From: Mageeibacillus sp.
GTDB lineage: Bacteria > Bacillota > Clostridia > Saccharofermentanales > Saccharofermentanaceae
DNA: 64,000 nucleotides
NCBI GenBank assembly: GCA_022484595.1
Contig: JAKVLB010000002.1
Location: 199,635 to 263,634, forward strand
Direction: 5' to 3'
Position numbers and translations under genes: made by a program. This document shows positions 17,260 to 26,513 of the stretch, one piece after another; the stretch's first letter is position 1, and each line of letters opens with the position of its first letter. The notes under the pieces were generated by a model. It did no database searches, was not told the DNA's origin, and was given only the letters and a program-made list of their open reading frames with translations.

Positions 17260-20087
17260 TCTTCGATGCCTCCCGGTTCGTTCGCTTCAGATGATAAAGG
17301 CGTATCGTGAGAATCTTCTGCCGGGCCTTCGTCCTGCGAGAAATTCCCGCCGTCTGTCCGTGCCGCTGTCTCTGCGTCCGTTATCATTTCCCCCGGAACG
17401 CCGTCAGCGGCTGCAGCAAATCGGGCCCCGCGCCTGATTGGATGCTTTTCCATAAAAATCGCTGCGGCAATGAGCGCTATTGAGATAAATGTTATTGTCA
17501 GTCCAGCTTTGAAATATTTCGGAGCGTAGCTCAGGCTTATCTCATGATGGCCCGCCGTAAGCTCGATTCCCATGAGAGCATCCTGGACCGGAACTATACT
17601 GCACGGCTGACCGTCAACCGTAGCGCTCCAGCCCTCGGAGTACGGGACGGTGAGCAGCATGAGTCCGTCGGAGGTGACGTCAATGCTGCCGTTAAGCGAT
17701 GTCGAATCGTAGGAAGATACGTTCAGCTCCTGTGAAGACAGTGTGTCTACCATATCTTTGTATCCGTCCTGATTAAGTTCGTATGAGTAGACGAAAAGAG
17801 ACGCATCCGGGCATGAAGAGTAATTGACGGTCAGCGTTATCGGTGTGCCTTCGTATCTGCCGAGCGATATTATCTGATATGCACGAATCTCAAAGTTCCT
17901 GCTGCTGTCACCGTTGGTTACCGATGCGGATCCGCCTTTGCTCGAATTAGCGTAGATATATACGTCGCTTCCGATTTCCGCGTCATCCACGGTTACGGTA
18001 AAGTTGCATTTGTCCGATGAAGTCACAACGCCGTAGACAAGACACTTTCCGGAAGTATCGGAAGTGCTCATGTTCTCACTCTCCCCCACATTCATTGATA
18101 TCGGTGTGTATACGTCACTGCCGACTCCCATTGATCTGACCCATTCGTTTGTCTTTGAAAATACATCAAGATCCTCTTCATACTTTGGCGCATAATCAAG
18201 AATGTCATCAGACACCATGTACCCGACTGAAAGTGCGTCAGGGTTGCCGTATACAGTCACTTCTCCGGCATTGTATTCCTGGTCAAAAAGATCCGGCACC
18301 GTCTGCGTGTTCTCTATCGCCACCAGATTGCGCACACCCAGAAGAGTGGCTGTAACTCTTGTGATTCCGGCATTGCGCAGGCCGTTGATGTTATTGTTAT
18401 GGAATCCGAAATTTCGCATATACCGGACCAGGTCCTCCCTTGCCGTTGAAGAAAAAATCGACATACCCTTGATGTTATACATCGCCTGAATGTTGCAGAT
18501 ATTATTCGGGAACAGCTCGGTTCTTTCAAAATTACTGTGACCCTCCGAGCCTTCAACGGATACCGTATGCTCATAAATCTGAGCATAGTTCTTGCCGTAG
18601 AAATCGTAGGATGCGAAGCCTTCGTTGCTTGCGACAGTGGCGATCGAGATTGTTGCCGAAGTGAAAATCTCAATCATCATCGTTATTGTTATAAGCGTCT
18701 CGCAGAAAAATGCGCTTCTTTTCCCCGAAGGCTCACTGATTACATGGAGCGTCGCGCCCTGGACAAACAGATAGACAAGCGTAAGGCCGATCTGTATGTA
18801 GCTCTCCTGTCCGTCACCGAATTTCTCGTAGAGCACGAGAAACGCCGCACATCCTGCGACTGTTCCCATGCAGACGCCGAGCGACAGATTCTTTATCCGC
18901 CTGATTGTGAGAAAACCCATAAAAACCATCACAAAGCACATGAGGAAAGACTCTCTGTAAGGAATCTGGTTTGGGAAATGCATACCGTGCCAGATAAAAT
19001 TCAGTGTGCGATTGGCAAAGCTTAAATACATTATTCCAAGAAGCGCGCCAAAACCTATTTTGTGACGGAGCGATATACCTGAGCTTGCCGGAAGCATGAA
19101 AAACATCGGCAGAAGCAAAACAATCACGAGACCGCAGTAAACATTGGCCATCCCGTCCCTGATATTCGGATTTGCCGCCACCATGAATCTTCCGAGGAAG
19201 TCGAAAAGCGTATTCTGCAAAGTCAGATCCACCGTAAGCTTGTCGCCCGTTGCCGAACAATGCTGGAGAATAGAATATGTCGGAATTGTAAGAATCGCAG
19301 TGGCACCTACGGCAAGCAGGCTCGCACCCGCGAACAGCCCCGCTGACCGGAAAAAAGTCTTTGGGCAGAGCCTGTGAGGAACCGAACGGTCTCGCGAAGG
19401 AGTAAAAAGGCAGATATAGTATACCGGCGCAAAAAGAATCAGGAAAAGACAGACAAAGAAGCCCGCATAGTAGTTGCTGAACACCAGAACCGCCAGAGAA
19501 ATGCAGTACAGGCCTATCTTCTTTTCGAGCAGCAGCCTTCTCAGTCCCAAAGCCACCAGAGGGAGCAATACAACCGCATCACACCACATGATATTCCAGA
19601 AGTACGAGATGAACCAGCCGCAGAGTGCGTACGACGAGGCGAAGACAACCGTGATGTTGTCAACACGTCTGTTGTCGTTTTCCGACAGGAACATAAGCAT
19701 AAATACCGACGCGAGGCCGGCTCTGATACATGTGATTAATCCTATGAAGACCGGCATTGTCTTTGGAGTAAAGAAAATACAGAAAATATTGAGAGGGCTG
19801 GCCGCATAATTGGCGAATGATGCGTAGTATTCCTGTCCGAGTCCGTCATTCCAGCTGTAGAACAGCGAGTCTGACGAGAGGATCTTGTCTCTGAGCGTAA
19901 CTAAGAAAGGACCGTACTGGTGGTACAGGTCAACAGTCAGCATCGTGTGGCTTCCGAAAGGGTAACACTGCGTTATTATAAGTGCAGACAGCACTGTCAA
20001 AACCGGAAAAATAAAAGCAAGTGCGTACTGCGTCCAGACGTCACCAAACCGTGATTTAAGCTTAGATGGAACATTAACTTCACTCAT
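17256..20087 (-). CDS. YfhO-family membrane glycosyltransferase-like protein
   Basis: A 943-residue YfhO-family protein. It has a cytoplasmic start, a first helix near 20-40 followed by the family-typical YPFGSHTMLTVDLYHQYGPF, many further membrane segments to about 470, a large extracytoplasmic region with the family's late SYAPKYFKAGL segment, a final helix, and an acidic cytoplasmic tail of about 60 residues rich in Ala, Glu and Gly. The Asp in TVDLYHQYGP is the likely catalytic acidic residue of the first GT-C loop. It is the first gene of the operon with the 778-aa paralogue and the exonuclease. Confidence 0.9.
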   Translation of the reverse strand: MSEVNVPSKLKSRFGDVWTQYALAFIFPVLTVLSALIITQCYPFGSHTMLTVDLYHQYGPFLVTLRDKILSSDSLFYSWNDGLGQEYYASFANYAASPLNIFCIFFTPKTMPVFIGLITCIRAGLASVFMLMFLSENDNRRVDNITVVFASSYALCGWFISYFWNIMWCDAVVLLPLVALGLRRLLLEKKIGLYCISLAVLVFSNYYAGFFVCLFLILFAPVYYICLFTPSRDRSVPHRLCPKTFFRSAGLFAGASLLAVGATAILTIPTYSILQHCSATGDKLTVDLTLQNTLFDFLGRFMVAANPNIRDGMANVYCGLVIVLLLPMFFMLPASSGISLRHKIGFGALLGIMYLSFANRTLNFIWHGMHFPNQIPYRESFLMCFVMVFMGFLTIRRIKNLSLGVCMGTVAGCAAFLVLYEKFGDGQESYIQIGLTLVYLFVQGATLHVISEPSGKRSAFFCETLITITMMIEIFTSATISIATVASNEGFASYDFYGKNYAQIYEHTVSVEGSEGHSNFERTELFPNNICNIQAMYNIKGMSIFSSTAREDLVRYMRNFGFHNNNINGLRNAGITRVTATLLGVRNLVAIENTQTVPDLFDQEYNAGEVTVYGNPDALSVGYMVSDDILDYAPKYEEDLDVFSKTNEWVRSMGVGSDVYTPISMNVGESENMSTSDTSGKCLVYGVVTSSDKCNFTVTVDDAEIGSDVYIYANSSKGGSASVTNGDSSRNFEIRAYQIISLGRYEGTPITLTVNYSSCPDASLFVYSYELNQDGYKDMVDTLSSQELNVSSYDSTSLNGSIDVTSDGLMLLTVPYSEGWSATVDGQPCSIVPVQDALMGIELTAGHHEISLSYAPKYFKAGLTITFISIALIAAAIFMEKHPIRRGARFAAAADGVPGEMITDAETAARTDGGNFSQDEGPAEDSHDTPLSSEANEPGGIEE

Positions 20088-20213
20088 AATATGAATCCTG
20101 ATCCTTTAATAATAGTAAGATTACAAACGTGTTAATAATAGCATACTTTAAACAATATCGAGTGTGTTTTATGGTAAAGTGTCTCTATATTACAATCGCA
20201 GAGGTATCGACCT

Positions 20214-21128
20214 ATGGGCCTAAAATTAAAAATAATACTCAACCCGTCTTCCGGACGTGAAATGGCAAGAAACAATATCGAAGATTCGCTTGCCTGTCTG
20301 TCTTCGCACGGAAAACTTGAGCGGGCTGATATCAGTTATACTTCAGGGCGTTTCGATGCAACGAGATTCGCTATGGAAATTGATCCCGGACAATATGATT
20401 ATCTTGTCGCTGCCGGCGGAGACGGCACGGTAAACGAAGTTATTACCGGTATCAGGCGCGCGGGAATTGATATTCCTGTCGCAATATACACGTCAGGAAC
20501 AGTAAACGATTTCGCCACAATCAACAGACTGCCTTCACTCCCGTCAGAATTTGCCGAGATGCTTATGAATCCGGACTTCAAACGTGTGGACTGCGGACGC
20601 GCCGGAGACCAGTATTTTCTTAACGTTCTCGCCGGGGGGAGCTTCTCGGATGTCGCGTACACTGTTCCGTCCGATTTAAAGACTTCGATAGGTCCGGCGG
20701 CTTACTGGCTCTCGGCACTGAGAGATTTTCAGGATATTACCGATACCATACCTATAAGGGTTACGAATGACGGCAGTTCGTTCGAGACGGATGCCGTTAT
20801 GTTTTTTGTTTCCAACACAAAGAGCGTAGGCGGATTCAGAAATCTCATGACCCAGGCTGACGTCACGGACGGACTGCTGGACGTCATGATTATAAAGAAG
20901 GTTTATATTCCGGAAATTATGCCGCTTTTGGGCAGACTTGTCATAAATGACCATATCAACAGCGATAAAGTAATCTATTTTCAGACATCCGGCTTTACAA
21001 TTGAACCTATGGCGGGCTGCAAACCTGTTACTCTTGACCTGGACGGTGAAGAAGGGCCGCTGCTGCCGATTACAATCGAATGCGTACATGAAGCAATAAA
21101 TCTCGTTGTACCAAAAGGAGATAACTGA
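20214..21128 (+). CDS. YegS/DagK-family diacylglycerol (lipid) kinase
   Basis: A 304-residue lipid kinase with an N-terminal ILNPSSGRE motif, the nucleotide-binding GGDGTVNEVITG motif (about 64-75) and a C-terminal beta-sandwich with DLDGEEGPLLP. DagK-type enzymes phosphorylate diacylglycerol; in Firmicutes this recycles the lipid left over from lipoteichoic acid synthesis. It is divergent from the YfhO pair, which fits an envelope polymer theme, though the link is inference. The 126-base gap with the YfhO gene must hold two promoters, but I could not place them with confidence. No strong RBS is visible (AGAGGT about 10 bases upstream). Confidence 0.92.
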   Translation: MGLKLKIILNPSSGREMARNNIEDSLACLSSHGKLERADISYTSGRFDATRFAMEIDPGQYDYLVAAGGDGTVNEVITGIRRAGIDIPVAIYTSGTVNDFATINRLPSLPSEFAEMLMNPDFKRVDCGRAGDQYFLNVLAGGSFSDVAYTVPSDLKTSIGPAAYWLSALRDFQDITDTIPIRVTNDGSSFETDAVMFFVSNTKSVGGFRNLMTQADVTDGLLDVMIIKKVYIPEIMPLLGRLVINDHINSDKVIYFQTSGFTIEPMAGCKPVTLDLDGEEGPLLPITIECVHEAINLVVPKGDN

Positions 21129-21130
21129 CC

Positions 21131-22948
21131 TTGAAAAACAAGAAAAACGATAAAGACAAAAAAATCAGGACTCCGCAGATTAATCCCGGAGCCGTCGAAG
21201 CCCCGGCCGGCGGCGAAGACAACTCCGACAATCGCGGAATCGAGATAATTGACTCCGGTGCAGAGTTTGACGTTGACGTCACGGCTGCGCCCGAATCTGC
21301 ACCTGAACCGGAGAGCGTAAAAAAACCTACTCTCGAGGAACTGGAGGACATAGACCCGGACCTGCTGTCAGGTAAGCCCGATGCCTCCATAGCTTCTGTT
21401 TCTTCAAAGAATACAGGCAGCAGACTTCCGTCAGCCGTGGTAAAGACAAAGAAGCACACCCGCAACGAGATTTCCGAGGTTGCTCTGACGCTTGACGGTT
21501 CAGACATAGACTCTGACGGAGAAGCGCAGGGCAAAGCGAAAAAGCGCCGCAGGAATGCCGGTGTTGTTTTCGTTGTTCTCGCCGTAGTAATTGTTATCGC
21601 GGCATGCGCCGTATCGTTCTTTATAGATACCGGTATGGACAAGAAGATGATTTCGCCGCTCACGATCAACAACCGCGCTATTCCCAGCGATGAGTTCAGC
21701 TTTATGTACCATTACGAACTGCTCGAGGAAGGTGTTGACATTTTCGCTGTCGGAACGAAAGAGATGCTCGCATCGGCATATCCGGATGACCCGGCTTTTC
21801 CGACATACAGAGACTACTTTCTCAACCGCGCGGCGCAGGATCTCCAGACAATTGAAATTCTGTACGACGACGCGACTTCAAAGGGTTACACGATTGAACA
21901 GGCGCATTACGATCGCGCGAATGCCTATATCAACTGGCTTTCTGGAAAAGCGGACGAGCTCGGTGTCAGCCTCGACACATATATCAAGGGTGTATACGGC
22001 AATCAGGTTGATGAACAGTGCATCATTAACCTCCTTGCGAAAAAGTATTTCACCGATGACTACGCAGGCGGAGAAAAACTTGTTGAACTGTCTGCGACTG
22101 ACGACCAGGCTGAGGTCGCATATAACGAAGCGCGCAACAACTATGATGTTGTCAGCTACAAGATTCTGAGAATAACCTATGAACAGCGTGACCAGGCGTT
22201 TATTGACACAGCCAATCTCCATGCACAGCAGATAATTGCCGGAATGAACGGCGATCCTTCAAAGTTTGAGTCCGTGGCTTCACAGTATTTCTCAGGTGTG
22301 GCGGCAAATACTCTCGCAACGGAGAATTCTACACTGGTACCGGATTGCAGATACAGCGACATAACCCACACCAATTTCAGAGACTGGCTCTTCGACGCCG
22401 CGCGTGTCCCGGGAGATGCCACAATTTTCAACGACTCGGACGGGTTCCCGATTATCCTTGTTTTTGTCGAGCGCGACAGAATGACGAATCCGCTTCGCGA
22501 TTTCTACCTGATCACAGTCAATCCGCAGACCGGGGACGACGGAAGTGCCAATGTCTCGGCAACTCAGTCGACCGCGCAGGAGATATACGATTACATAGAT
22601 GATGCCGACTCCTGTTCAGAGGTCGAGAATCTTTACAACGATTATGTTCTGGCAGGACAGATGACGGTTCAGCATAACGAGATGGCATACAGGTACGAAT
22701 ACGACGACAGCCTCAACGACTGGATTTTTGCGGATGAACGTAAGCTCGGCGATAAGACGATTATTGAAGAGAACGGGACTTTCTATATTCTTTACTACAT
22801 ATCTGAATCCGCTAACCCGGAATGGTATGACCGCGTCAACTCCTTCCTCAGAATGAACAACTATCAGGCGTTCCTCAACGAGAAATCTGCAGAGTATACC
22901 TGGCAGTTCAATGATGACGGACTTGAACAGATTGAGGACGTGCCATGA
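21131..22948 (+). CDS. Membrane-anchored SurA/PrsA-like foldase
   Basis: A 605-residue protein with a TTG start supported by AAAGGAGAT eight bases upstream. Residues 1-135 are acidic, proline-rich and probably disordered; a KKRRR stop-transfer stretch and one membrane helix (about 143-165) follow. The outer part begins like SurA/PrsA N-domains (NNRAIPSDEFSFMYHYEL) and continues with an PpiC-like region (YKILRITYEQRDQAF onward) that would act on secreted proteins. The long cytoplasmic acidic tail is unusual for foldases. It starts two bases after the lipid kinase and overlaps the next gene by four bases. Peptidyl-prolyl isomerase activity is not shown by clear motifs. Confidence 0.65.
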   Translation: MKNKKNDKDKKIRTPQINPGAVEAPAGGEDNSDNRGIEIIDSGAEFDVDVTAAPESAPEPESVKKPTLEELEDIDPDLLSGKPDASIASVSSKNTGSRLPSAVVKTKKHTRNEISEVALTLDGSDIDSDGEAQGKAKKRRRNAGVVFVVLAVVIVIAACAVSFFIDTGMDKKMISPLTINNRAIPSDEFSFMYHYELLEEGVDIFAVGTKEMLASAYPDDPAFPTYRDYFLNRAAQDLQTIEILYDDATSKGYTIEQAHYDRANAYINWLSGKADELGVSLDTYIKGVYGNQVDEQCIINLLAKKYFTDDYAGGEKLVELSATDDQAEVAYNEARNNYDVVSYKILRITYEQRDQAFIDTANLHAQQIIAGMNGDPSKFESVASQYFSGVAANTLATENSTLVPDCRYSDITHTNFRDWLFDAARVPGDATIFNDSDGFPIILVFVERDRMTNPLRDFYLITVNPQTGDDGSANVSATQSTAQEIYDYIDDADSCSEVENLYNDYVLAGQMTVQHNEMAYRYEYDDSLNDWIFADERKLGDKTIIEENGTFYILYYISESANPEWYDRVNSFLRMNNYQAFLNEKSAEYTWQFNDDGLEQIEDVP

Positions 22949-23568
22949 CCGATATTTATCTTGCCAGACACGGCAAGACAGAATGGAACACTGAACTGAG
23001 AATGCAGGGACGCCTCAACTCTCCTCTTACGCAGGAAGGCATTGACGGCGCGTACAGACTTCGCGAGACGATTGCCGAGGTCATAGGATTGCCTTCAGTT
23101 TTGTACTCAAGCCCTATGCCCCGCGCGCTTCAGACAGCCTTTATTGCCATGGGAGGGCCCGAATCTCCTGCACGCTGTCCGATTATTCCGACAGATTTTC
23201 TGTGCGAGATGGATCTCGGAATCTGGGAAGGAATGCGTCTTGAAGATGCAAAGAAGTCATACCCCGAAGAGCTTGATAATTTTCGCAATCACCCGGACAG
23301 ATATGTTCCTGTATCCGGCGGCGAGACATTCCATGACACTTACGCGAGAGCTGACGCCATGCTGTCAAAGCTTGACTGGGGAATTGCCGGCTCAGACAAT
23401 GACGCTCCGGTGCTTCTCGTATCCCACATGATTCTTATTCAGTCTGTACTTTGCGCAATATCCGGCGGCGACATCAGTACGCTGAGGCAGACACCGTTTA
23501 TCGAACAGACCCGCCTCATTCATATTCACGGCGAGAAAGGCCTGACTCCGACTGTTCATGTTTTCTGA
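22945..23568 (+). CDS. Histidine phosphatase (phosphoglycerate mutase-like) family protein
   Basis: A 207-residue enzyme with the catalytic LARHGKTEWN motif (His9 being the phosphoryl acceptor), LNSPLTQEG, YSSPMPRALQTA and a second catalytic His in LLVSHMILIQS. Members are broad phosphatases or cofactor-dependent mutases; here the substrate cannot be told. The start overlaps the upstream stop (ATGA), so it is translationally coupled to the foldase gene, and a terminator follows at 23614. Confidence 0.93.
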   Translation: MTDIYLARHGKTEWNTELRMQGRLNSPLTQEGIDGAYRLRETIAEVIGLPSVLYSSPMPRALQTAFIAMGGPESPARCPIIPTDFLCEMDLGIWEGMRLEDAKKSYPEELDNFRNHPDRYVPVSGGETFHDTYARADAMLSKLDWGIAGSDNDAPVLLVSHMILIQSVLCAISGGDISTLRQTPFIEQTRLIHIHGEKGLTPTVHVF

Positions 23569-23613
23569 TTTCGGTTTTCTGACCGTCGAACGCATGCTAT
23601 AAACAGAACCAAA

Positions 23614-23648
23614 AAGGCCCGGTTTACTTCAAAAGTAAACCGGACCTT
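23614..23648. terminator. Bidirectional hairpin terminator
   Basis: A 16-bp stem with one mismatch (23614-23629 with 23633-23648) and a 3-base loop. It lies between the convergent histidine phosphatase gene and the small membrane ORF/htrA unit. The U-run is TTGCTTTTAT on the plus strand and CCTTTTTGG on the minus strand. Confidence 0.87.
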
Positions 23649-23668
23649 GCTTTTATATTACGGCCTGA

Positions 23669-23812
23669 TCAGGCTCCGTAGCGGGCCTGCTGCACAAGAA
23701 CAACAACTATCGCGAAAACAAAAGTTATCAGCATGGCGGCAATCAGTATCCACGCCATAGTCTTAATGAATCTCTGCTGCTTCCTGCCTGCCTGTTCCTG
23801 TGCCTTGTTCAT
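23669..23812 (-). CDS. Small single-pass membrane protein (47 aa), DUF4044-like
   Basis: An open frame of 47 codons starts six bases after the htrA stop. The peptide has a polar, basic start (MNKAQEQAGRKQQRFIK), one strong membrane helix (about 19-41) and a short QQARYGA tail. This resembles the tiny DUF4044-type proteins of Firmicutes, but I am unsure. There is no clear RBS (only AAAG before the ATG), so it may rely on coupling with htrA. It ends 21 bases before the terminator at 23614-23648. The amphipathic start and clean helix are the grounds for calling it. Confidence 0.6.
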   Translation of the reverse strand: MNKAQEQAGRKQQRFIKTMAWILIAAMLITFVFAIVVVLVQQARYGA

Positions 23813-23818
23813 AATACT

Positions 23819-25255
23819 TTACTTGTGGATAAACGGATTATTGTCGACGCCTTGGGTGTCCTGTGTTGAATCCGGTTCATTATCCTGCCCTTCATTATTA
23901 TCGCTGCTGTCTGCGCTGTTGTCATTACTGCTGTCTGCATTGTCATCGGTCGTGTATGTGGCATCCTCATAGTCACCGCTGTCGCCGATTGTAAGCGTCA
24001 GCTCCTTATCGTCGCCGTCACGGACAATATCGAAAGTCAGCTTGTCGCCAACCGCGTGAGAATCACGTACATCAATAATATCATCGGATTCATTAATTTC
24101 AACACCGTCAATACTTACAATTTTATCACCGACTTCAAGTCCGGCTTCATCACCAGGGCCGTTGCTGACGACAGCTCCGACATAAACTCCCGCATCGACT
24201 CCGAAATAGGCGCCGTCTGCAACTGTTGTAACCGATATTCCAAGGTACGGACGATTGACAACCTTGCCGTAGTTGATGAGGCTCTCGATTACTGTCTTAA
24301 CTGTATCTATAGGGATTGCAAATCCCAGACTCTCTGATGTTGAAGTAACAATCTTGGCATTGGTTATTCCGATAACTTCGCCGAAAGAATTGATGAGCGG
24401 TCCGCCGCTGTTGCCGGTATTGATGGCTGCATCGGTCTGGATAACATCCAGTGAATAACCGTCGTTCTCAATCTCTCTGTCAAGTGCAGATACAACTCCT
24501 ACCGTCACCGTATCGTCGAGCGTTCCGAGTGCGTTTCCTATAGCTACGACAAGCTCACCGGCCTGAAGCTTGGACGAATCCCCGAGCGTGACGCACGGGA
24601 GATCTCCGTCATGGTCAACTTTGAGCACCGCAATATCTGTCTGTTCGTCGCCTCCGACGATTTCTGCCTTAACCGGATCTTCGGAATCCGGGAGCATTAC
24701 CGTTACATAATATGTATCAGGATCTTCCATCGCATATGCGATAACGTGCTGATTGGTGACTATATAGCCGTCAGCTGTAATGATGAATCCCGTACCTGCC
24801 GCGATTTTGGTCGAGGAACTGCCGGATTTCTGCATCACATAAACCGAGAGCGTGGCCGGACTGACCATATCAACAATTTCTGTTGTACTCAGAGTGTCCT
24901 TGTCAGGGTCTGTAACGCTTGCGGCCTCTTCAAGAGAGAACCACGGATCTGCAAGCTCGCTGTCATCAGCGGAGCTGTCAGTACTGTCAGTGTCATCACC
25001 GTTCCCAGAATCTGAAGACGACTGGGTGTCATTCTTTCTTCCGCCAAGGTATGAAGTAATGCCGGCAAGTCCGCTGTTCAGTCTGAAAATGTAGACTGTC
25101 TGAACCGCCGAATATGCGATACACAATACAAGCAGCGTCGCCACAACCTTAAGTGCGGTGTTGCCCTTCTTCTTTTTCCTGTTCTTCTTTGCTTCAGCCT
25201 GTGGCTGCTGTGTATCTTCCGGATCAGTACCGGTTGTATTTTCTAAATCATCCAT
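23819..25255 (-). CDS. htrA: HtrA/DegP-like S1C serine protease
   Basis: A 478-residue membrane-anchored protease: cytoplasmic acidic and basic segment, one membrane helix (about 34-56), an acidic linker, then the trypsin-like domain with His170 (TNQHVIAYA), Asp207 (TDIAVLKVD) and Ser283 (GNSGGPL), a PDZ domain (about 340-430) and a Ser/Asp/Asn-rich C-terminal tail. HtrA proteases degrade or repair misfolded proteins outside the membrane. All three catalytic residues are present, so it should be active. The long acidic, low-complexity C-terminal tail after the PDZ domain is not a standard part of the family. Confidence 0.96.
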   Translation of the reverse strand: MDDLENTTGTDPEDTQQPQAEAKKNRKKKKGNTALKVVATLLVLCIAYSAVQTVYIFRLNSGLAGITSYLGGRKNDTQSSSDSGNGDDTDSTDSSADDSELADPWFSLEEAASVTDPDKDTLSTTEIVDMVSPATLSVYVMQKSGSSSTKIAAGTGFIITADGYIVTNQHVIAYAMEDPDTYYVTVMLPDSEDPVKAEIVGGDEQTDIAVLKVDHDGDLPCVTLGDSSKLQAGELVVAIGNALGTLDDTVTVGVVSALDREIENDGYSLDVIQTDAAINTGNSGGPLINSFGEVIGITNAKIVTSTSESLGFAIPIDTVKTVIESLINYGKVVNRPYLGISVTTVADGAYFGVDAGVYVGAVVSNGPGDEAGLEVGDKIVSIDGVEINESDDIIDVRDSHAVGDKLTFDIVRDGDDKELTLTIGDSGDYEDATYTTDDNADSSNDNSADSSDNNEGQDNEPDSTQDTQGVDNNPFIHK

Positions 25256-25345
25256 ATGCTTTGCTCCTTTCGAAGGTTATTTTTTACATCTGCAATATAA
25301 CTCATTCCAAAAATCAATTATTGGCAAAAATGTGTCAAACTCTCG

Positions 25346-25978
25346 TCAAAAAAGGTTCAATTTTTCCCCCTCAATCTCCCTGATCCCCAGCTTCCCGACA
25401 ATTGCCCTGCCTGACGTCGCGTCGCGGCAAAAGTCTTTAAAAACCTGACAGTCCGAATCCGGAACCAGGACATTAATTGCAACGCCGCTGTCGAAAACGG
25501 ATGATTCAACCGTCCACCCTTTCTCCCTGATCTGCCTGGTAATCCTGTCAAACTCAGAGTAATCGACCTTTACCTCATAGCATGCACCGGGGACTGACCT
25601 GAACGGCTGCGCGTCGCCAAGCGCCAGACGTCCTGCTTCGGTATAGGCTCTTACAAGCCCGCCCTTTCCAAGCAGTATACCTCCGAAATATCTTGTAACG
25701 CAGACAACGGCATTGGATATATTGTTAACCTCGAGAAGTGAGAGCAACGGCATTCCCGCCGTGCCTGAGGGTTCTCCGTCATCACTTGATTTGCTCATTC
25801 TGATCTGCCCGTCGATTATCCACGCATGGCAGCAGTGTCTCGCGTCCGGATACAAAGTTCTTTCACGCTTCACGGCAGCGCATGCTTCATCTGCTGAATT
25901 CACACGCATGCAATGCCCTATGAATTCAGACTGCCTGATCTCAATCTTTGAACTGCCATCGTGACTCAGCGTTATCAA
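25346..25978 (-). CDS. YigZ/IMPACT family protein
   Basis: A 210-residue protein with the UPF0029 (IMPACT) N-terminal domain (EIRQSEFIGH, then HCCHAWIIDG and DDGEPSGTAGMPLL) and a C-terminal DUF1949-like RNA-fold domain (VDYSEFDRITRQIREKGW). The order and length are normal. Eukaryotic IMPACT acts on the Gcn2 stress route; bacterial YigZ has no settled role. It directly follows the Nudix-like gene without a gap, so they are likely co-transcribed. Confidence 0.93.
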   Translation of the reverse strand: MITLSHDGSSKIEIRQSEFIGHCMRVNSADEACAAVKRERTLYPDARHCCHAWIIDGQIRMSKSSDDGEPSGTAGMPLLSLLEVNNISNAVVCVTRYFGGILLGKGGLVRAYTEAGRLALGDAQPFRSVPGACYEVKVDYSEFDRITRQIREKGWTVESSVFDSGVAINVLVPDSDCQVFKDFCRDATSGRAIVGKLGIREIEGEKLNLF

Positions 25979-26398
25979 TCAGACAAGCTCCCTGTACTTC
26001 TGATAAGCCATCATCAGCAAGGATTTATCCTGACTGTATGTAATCGTCTCAAGAGCTTTCTCGACAGTCTCGAAAGATGCCATGGCAATTCCCTGCTCAG
26101 GGTTGGCCTTGGCGGCATCTTCAGCAGAGCACATTACAAACCAGGAAATATTGTTGTGTACAGGTTTCCTTCTTGTAACCGAATAAAACTCATAATTGGT
26201 CTTGCCGCACGGAGCGAGAACACGCGAGGCAACCCCTGCCTCCGCTTCAACTCTCTGAACGGCGAGTTCTGAAAGTTTTATTCTCTCAGACTCTCTCAGA
26301 ACACCCTTAGGAAAACTCCACTCATGCTTATCATTGCAGATAAGCAGAACCTTGTCACCGCAAAAAACTATACCGCCGGCACAATTACGAACTATCAT
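25979..26398 (-). CDS. Nudix-fold protein with a degenerate Nudix box
   Basis: A 139-residue Nudix-domain protein. I chose the ATG at 26398, preceded by GGGAG, over 26437. The fold signature FPKG followed by a Glu-rich helix is present (29-56), but the box GX5EX7REUXEEXGU reads AVQRVEAEAGV at its core, so the conserved Arg-Glu is Gln48-Arg49 and the first Glu of the EE pair is Ala52. These residues normally bind the metal, so hydrolysis may be weak or lost; it could bind a nucleotide instead. It is first in a unit with the YigZ gene and divergent from the glycoside hydrolase gene. Confidence 0.8.
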   Translation of the reverse strand: MIVRNCAGGIVFCGDKVLLICNDKHEWSFPKGVLRESERIKLSELAVQRVEAEAGVASRVLAPCGKTNYEFYSVTRRKPVHNNISWFVMCSAEDAAKANPEQGIAMASFETVEKALETITYSQDKSLLMMAYQKYRELV

Positions 26399-26478
26399 AG
26401 TGCGCTCCCTAAAATAAAATCGGAAAAGAAATATCAATGATTTAATTTTATCACAAAAAAGACACCGGATAATATAGT

Positions 26479-26507
26479 TTGTTCTTTTTTTTATTGGCTT
26501 GTATAAT
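26479..26507 (+). promoter_or_regulatory. Promoter close to the glycoside hydrolase start codon
   Basis: TTGTTC (26479-26484), a 17-base spacer and a perfect TATAAT (26502-26507). Transcription would start at about 26514, the A of the ATG of the next gene. No Shine-Dalgarno sequence precedes that ATG, so the message may be leaderless. Confidence 0.6.
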
Positions 26508-26513
26508 TACCCT

